From the NCBI RefSeq assembly GCF_002575655.3, contig NC_053039.3, positions 379,665,633 to 379,729,632 on the forward strand: a DNA stretch of 64,000 nucleotides, written 5' to 3'. The notes under the pieces were generated by a model. That model saw only the letters and a program-made list of their open reading frames with translations, did no database searches and had not been told where the DNA came from. Below are positions 59,331-64,000 of this stretch, piece after piece. The translations under genes were made by a program, and so were the position numbers. The number at the start of each line of letters is the position of its first letter. Within the stretch, counting starts at the first letter, position 1. The DNA is from Aegilops tauschii subsp. strangulata. Lineage: Eukaryota; Streptophyta; Magnoliopsida; Poales; Poaceae.

Positions 59331-62133
59331 TCAAGTGAGGTGAAATCCGTCAATGATGGGATCAAGAACCAATGCGGCAGAACCTCCATGACGGATACTA
59401 GTGGGGTGGTCCCTACGATCGAAAGTGATCGGACAAGAAGACCATGGGTTGAACTTTGGGGCGACTGGGTCCATCGCATAGACGTCCCTTAGTGCACGCT
59501 TCTGTTCCCTCTTGGGAATATGGGTTGCGTATATCATGTTCACCGTTTTCACTTGTGGAGGAAACCTTTTCTGTCCACCTGTGTTCGGCGGCCGAGGCTC
59601 CTCCTCGTCGTCGCTATGCAGCCCCTTGTCCTTGTTTTCGACATTCAACTTGCCGGCCTGCTTGAACACCCAGCATTCTCTGTTGGTGTGATTGGCTGGC
59701 TTATCGGGGGTGCCGTGAATTTGACACGAGCGATCGAGTATGCGGTCCAAACTGGACGGGCCCGGATTGCTTCTTTTGAACACCTTCTTCTGTTGACCGG
59801 ATTTAGAGCCACTGAATCCGGCATTGACTGCCGTGTCTTCGGCGTTGTCGCCATTGTTGCGGCGCTTGTGTCTGTTGCGACGTGGTCTGCCGTTACTATC
59901 TTTGGCATTTGAATTGCCATGATTTCTTGATGTGTTGTTGCTGCGAGCCAGCCAGCTGTCCTCGCCCACGCAAAAGCGGGTCATGAGTGTCGTGAGGGCT
60001 GCCATAGACTTCGGCTTCTCTTGGCCGAGGTGCCGGGCGAGCCACTCGTCACGGATGTTATGCTTAAATGCCGCTAAGGCCTCTGCATCCGGACAGTCGA
60101 CAATTTGGTTCTTTTTAGTTAGGAACCGGGTCCAGAATTTCCTGGCCGATTCCCCTGGCTGCTGAGTTATATGGCTCAAGTCATCAGCATCCGGTGGTCG
60201 CACATAAGTGCCCTGGAAGTTGTCAAGGAATGCATCTTCCAAATCTTCCCAACTGCCAATGGAGTTTGCTAGCAGGCTATTCCGCCAATGCCGAGCTGGT
60301 CCTTTGAGTTTTAGTGGGAGGTACTTGATGGCATGTAGATCGTCACTGCGGGCCATGTGGATGTGGAGGAGGAAATCCTCGATCCATACCGCGGGGTCTA
60401 TTGTACCATCATATGACTCAATGTTCACGGGTTTAAATCCTTCTGGGAATTCGTGCTCCATCACTTCATCGGTGAAGCATAGGGGGTGTGCGGCGCCTTT
60501 GTGCCGGGCTATGTCACGACGCAGTTCATATGATTCTTGTCTGCTGTATTCGGCCTGGCCGGATTTGTTTTTAGTGTATCCGGTGTGACGATCATCGTCA
60601 CGCGTTGGGGAGCGCCCCCATGATCCGTAGATCGATCTTGTATGTCCTGCTTTGTTTTCCAATACGTCTCGCAGGTCCCGCGTGTTGCCCCGGGCCTTGG
60701 TATTTTTCTTTGAATGGCGACGGGGTGCGGGCTGGACTTCGGGCTGATATGCCACTCTGTCTCGGCCACGAGGTGGCCGATCATCTGCATCATACGTATG
60801 TAGGTTTTAATGCTTCCTCCTCGAGTTGGGGTAGCAACCTGCGCTTTGGGTAACTCTTGGTTGGGCGTTCGAGTTCGTATTCCTTGGCCGCCAGGACCTC
60901 GGTCCATCTATCCGCTAGCAGGTCTTGGTCAGCTCGAAGCTGCTGTTGCTTTTTCTTCAGGCTATTTGTTGTGGCTATAAGCCGGCGCTTGAAGCGCTCC
61001 TACTCGACGGGGTCCTTTGGCACGATAAATTCTACGTTGCCGAGGCTCACCTCGTCTTCGGAGAGAGGCATGTAATTGTCATCCTTTGATTCTCCGTCTG
61101 CTGCCTGTTCTTGAGGGCTGGCTTGCCCATCCTCCCGCTCGATGTCTGGCTGGGAGGGATTTTCTTCATCTTCGGCACTGTCCGGAGCGTTATTGTCTCT
61201 TGTGTCGATATCGCTGCTTTTGCTATGGCGGGACTTAGAGCGGCGCCGCTGACGCCGGTGCTTGAATTGCTTCTTGGAGGGATTATCCTCTGTTGCCTTA
61301 TCGCCATCGCCTTCTTTGGGGGTGTCCACCATGTATATATCATATGATGAGGTGGCAGTCCAGTGCCCTGTGGGCGGTGGTTCCTGTTCGTCTCCTGCAT
61401 CGTCGTCCATACCGTCGATGTCTTCGGAGCCGAAATCTGGCATGTCGGTTAAGTCGTCGAGAGTGGCTATTAAGTGGGTGGTGGGTGGGGAACGAATTTC
61501 TTCGTCGTCCGCTTCCCACTCAAGCCGGACATAGTTCGGCCAAGGATCTCCAGACAAGGAGAGAGACCTTAATGAATTTAGCACGTCGCCCAATGGCGAG
61601 TGCTGAAAGATATCCGCGGAGGAAAACTCCATGATCGGTGCCCAATCAGATTCGATAGGCACGGACGCAGGCGGTTTGGAGCCCATGGCCGGGGACGAAT
61701 CCAGGTGTCCGGCAACATGGGTCTCATAGGTGGTGAAGTCAGTATTCGGCTCTATCGCCGCTGAGTGTGCGGTCTCCGTGGCGGGGTCCATCCACCCGTC
61801 CTCGGATGGCGCAATCTGCTCCGGATTGAGGGCCGGAGTAGCTACAGGTGGGATCTCCCAAACCCTGTCCGACGGCAGAGCTAACTCATGCTCGTCGTGG
61901 CTGTGCGGCACACCTGACATGGGCTCGAATCCGTCGAAGATCAAGTCCCCGCGGATGTCGGCAGTATAGTTCAAGCTTCCAAACCTGACCTGACGGCCAG
62001 GAGCGTAGCTTTCGATCTGCTCCAGATGGCCAAGCGAGTATGCCCGCAGTACGAAGCCGCCAAATATGAAGATTTGTCCGGGGAGGAAAGCCTCACCCTG
62101 GATCGCATCATTGTCGATGATCGAAGGGGCCAT
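59331..62133 (-). pseudogene. gag: Element D gag, broken
   Basis: From MAPSIIDNDAIQGEAFLPGQ (62133): a conserved N-terminal domain, a long acidic Ser/Pro/Asp linker, a basic stretch (HRRQRRRSKSRHSK), then TAG at 61000-61002. Readable sequence continues in that frame (ERFKRRLIATTNSLKKKQQQ). A frameshift near 60800 leads to the retrotrans_gag core (AVWIEDFLLHIHMARSDDLHAIKYL, ARHWRNSLLANSIGSW) and an unusual Cys/His cluster (CQIHGTPDKPANHTNREC). TGA at 59331-59333 cuts gag from protease. Layout parallels TatA gag. Confidence 0.85.
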
Positions 62134-62162
62134 CAAGCCTTTATCGCGACGGCACAGTGGAA

Positions 62163-62181
62163 CTCTCAATGAAAGCACCAA
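62163..62181 (-). promoter_or_regulatory. PBS region of element D
   Basis: The minus strand reads TTGGTGCTTTCATTGAGAG directly after the LTR end. This is the PBS position; the sequence differs from the iMet and TGGCGCC types in the window, and I do not know its tRNA. Confidence 0.5.
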
Positions 62182-62652
62182 TGTCGGTGTCAAAACCGGC
62201 GGATCTCGGGTAGGGGGTCCCGAACTGTGCGTCTAAGGCGGATGGTAATAGGAGGCGGGGGACACAATGTTTACCCAGGTTCGGGCCCTCTCGATGGAGG
62301 TAATACCCTACTTCCTGCTTGATTGATCTTGATGATATGAGTATTACAAGAGTTGATCTACCACGAGATCGTAGAGGCTAAACCCTAGAAGCTAGCCTAT
62401 GATTATGATTGTTGTTGTCCTACGGACTAAACCCTCTGGTTTATATAGACACCAGAGGGGGCTAGGGTTACACAGAGTCGGTTACAAGGGAGGAGATCTA
62501 CATATCCGTATTGCCAAGCTTGCCTTCCACGCAAAGAAGAGTCCCATCCGGACACGGGACGAAGTCTTGAGTCTTGTATCTTCATAGTCCAACAGTCCGC
62601 CTAAAGTATATAGTCCGGATGTCCGAGGACCCCCTAATCCAGGACTCCCTCA
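62182..62652 (-). repeat. Element D 5' LTR
   Basis: Pairs with 53658-54128. The minus-strand TATA motif at 62440-62449 would drive gag. Confidence 0.9.
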
Positions 62653-62657
62653 CCCGA

Positions 62658-63273
62658 CCATCAAGATAAGTCCCGAGCCCGGGTTGGCTAAACCGCCAAG
62701 GATTATGAACTATACTAACCGCGGCCCTGCTGCAGCAACGTCACCCCCTTTCTTACCTCTTGACGGTTGCTTGAGCACTAAAGGGGACCTCCTGAGCATC
62801 GCGCCTCAGGAAATCTTACTGGGCCTCGGGCCGCTCACCTCCTGGCCTTGACCACGGCACGCGACTTGGCATACCAGCGACGGCTGCAGCCTGCCTGGGG
62901 ACCGGGACCTGTCAAGCGTAGAGCACCAAGTCGTCGCGAGGTCGGAAAGGGAGACCGAGCTGAAGCAGGACTCGCGCTCGCGCAAGTTCATAATAAGGAC
63001 AATATTGACAAGAGACATTGCAAAACCTTCACACACCCCACGGGGCACTTCTTGATTCCTCACAGGGAAGCAGTGAAGGCAAGCGCTGTCTGCGCCAGCC
63101 TTTTGACAGACGGGCAGTTGCCGAGGCACCGTGGGGAAGCGGAGACGGCCACGTCCAATCAACCGCCACGCGTCGACCAAGGCCGTAGGCTATTGGGGCC
63201 CGCGGCGCTCCACACTTGACCTTTGGCTTCGCCTCGAAGCCAAGCCCGAGCGCGCCTTGGGCCCGGGGGCTAC
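62658..63273. other. Element C internal segment before the 3' LTR
   Basis: Contains a diverged second copy (about 62775-62930) of the block at 53400-53590, with ctggccttgaccacggcacgcgac-like sequence. It ends in CCTTGGGCCCGGGGGCTAC (63255-63273), the PPT of element C. No supported ORF. Confidence 0.5.
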
Positions 63274-64000
63274 TGTCGGCGTTCTACGAACGGGGTTCCC
63301 CAGACTTGCCCGCCTGCAGCCCACAGCGTGGCTCTGCGAGCGGTCCCGTATGGCCCATCTTCACCAACAAGCACTCAAGACCCTCGCGAGGGGCCAAGCC
63401 TCACGAGGCGGACGACACAAGACCTCCTCGGGAGCATCCTCACCAGGTTGGCTCGCGAGGGGCAAAGAGATCAAGGCAAGGAAAATCTAGCGAGGTTCTC
63501 ATGATGTGAGCCATGACGATCAAGATCAGGCGGGCGCCAACGCGCACAGTGTCCTTGTTTCCTCTTTGGTGCTAAGGAAGCAAGCGCAGGCGCGGAGTAC
63601 CGAGGCGTCAAGCAAAGGTTTCCATATCTGTGCAACGAGACCAAGACTAGCTGGACGGCAAGACGGCGGTCACCATGGAGCCCAAGGCAGCGTCACCACC
63701 AGAGCCTTTTGCGGGCGAAGACTGCTTTTACCAGGATAAGCTGTACTAGTTGTCCCCTTTCAAATTCGCCGTTGTTAGCTCCCTTCCCGCTCAATATTTG
63801 GGGAGAGGACCAGGGCCTCTATAAATAGGATTAGCCACCACAGTAGGAGGCAACTAGTCTCGAACTCATTCGGAGGCATATGATCTTTAGCCAATCCTTA
63901 GCCACACATCAAGCACAAGAACACATCAACCTCAGGAGGCTGTTCTTCCCCTTGTAAGTGTTCATCCTCAGCCCGAGAGGCAATCCACCACCACACTGGA
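63274..64000 (+). repeat. Element C 3' LTR, cut by window end
   Basis: First 727 of about 912 bases, pairing with 42154 onward (about 95% by eye). TATA box ctataaata at about 63819-63827. Confidence 0.85.

Larger units (their letters stand above)
53658..62652 (-). mobile_element. Element D, Ty3/gypsy without RT and integrase
   Basis: LTRs of 471 bp each and a perfect TSD, cccga (53653-53657 and 62653-62657). On the minus strand: gag and protease, then nothing of RT, RNase H or integrase; on the plus strand an intron-containing antisense gene. LTRs differ at about 14 of 471 sites by eye, so D is somewhat older than TatA. Non-autonomous in its present form. Confidence 0.9.
42154..64000 (+). 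mobile_element. Element C, Ty3/gypsy lacking pol, with nested S and D
   Basis: LTRs start at 42154 and 63274 with the same TGTCGGCGTTC. The PBS beside the left LTR and a CCCGGGGGCTAC PPT beside the right one give plus orientation. Removing S (46523-52752) and D (53658-62652 plus TSD) leaves about 5 kb of internal DNA with a decayed gag start and an antisense gene remnant, but no protease, RT or integrase. Confidence 0.75.

Overview
This window is grass nuclear DNA made almost entirely of nested transposable elements. The LTR types, the many Ty3/gypsy elements carrying an extra antisense gene, a long-LTR non-coding LARD, and a CACTA transposase with grass-type subterminal repeats point to a Triticeae genome (wheat, Aegilops, barley or rye). 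I found no convincing single-copy host gene, no rRNA, no CRISPR array and no bacterial-type feature. Family names are from memory of Triticeae repeats and were not checked by search; boundaries come from LTR pairs, target-site duplications (TSDs), primer-binding sites (PBS) and polypurine tracts (PPT) read in the sequence.

Layout. (1) 1-22288: a tandem LARD structure on the minus strand. It has an LTR end (1-654), an internal domain split by an insertion (655-1784 and 14818-16261), a complete 4.36 kb LTR (16262-20625) and a second, truncated internal domain (20626-22288). (2) 1785-14812: a complete 13 kb Ty3/gypsy element, called TatA here, inserted in LARD A with TSD aagat. Its gag-pol lies on the minus strand and is broken by stops and frameshifts. 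An intron-containing gene on the plus strand has its own TATA box. (3) 22289-27040 and 39092-40789: remains of CACTA-type DNA transposons. These include subterminal repeats, a large fold-back, a solo LTR (25234-26790) and a transposase C-terminal part (39156-40789). (4) About 27040-39091: a truncated gypsy element F (LTR 36387-39091, ORF1, gag-protease). (5) 27051-34165: element E2, inserted in the F protease with TSD ggtgt. It has no gag-pol but shares LTR tips, PBS, PPT type and a repeat block with TatA. (6) 40790-42153: an LTR G cut by element C. (7) 42154 to beyond the window end: gypsy element C on the plus strand, lacking pol. Inside it lie an Athila/Sabrina-like element S (46523-52752) and gypsy element D (53658-62652, TSD cccga), which keeps gag-protease and an antisense gene but no RT or integrase.

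How the parts relate. TatA, C and D each carry a gene antisense to gag. In TatA and D that gene has a TATA box, GT-AG introns and a PF04195-type N-terminus, and it converges on gag-pol. E2 looks like a non-autonomous partner of TatA: it keeps the cis-acting ends and a block of CGAATACGAT-type repeats but no proteins, and it carries a tRNA-derived sequence. Ten in-frame stops that interrupt recognisable reading frames are all TAG or TGA, as expected from C-to-T decay of CAG and CGA codons in methylated DNA.
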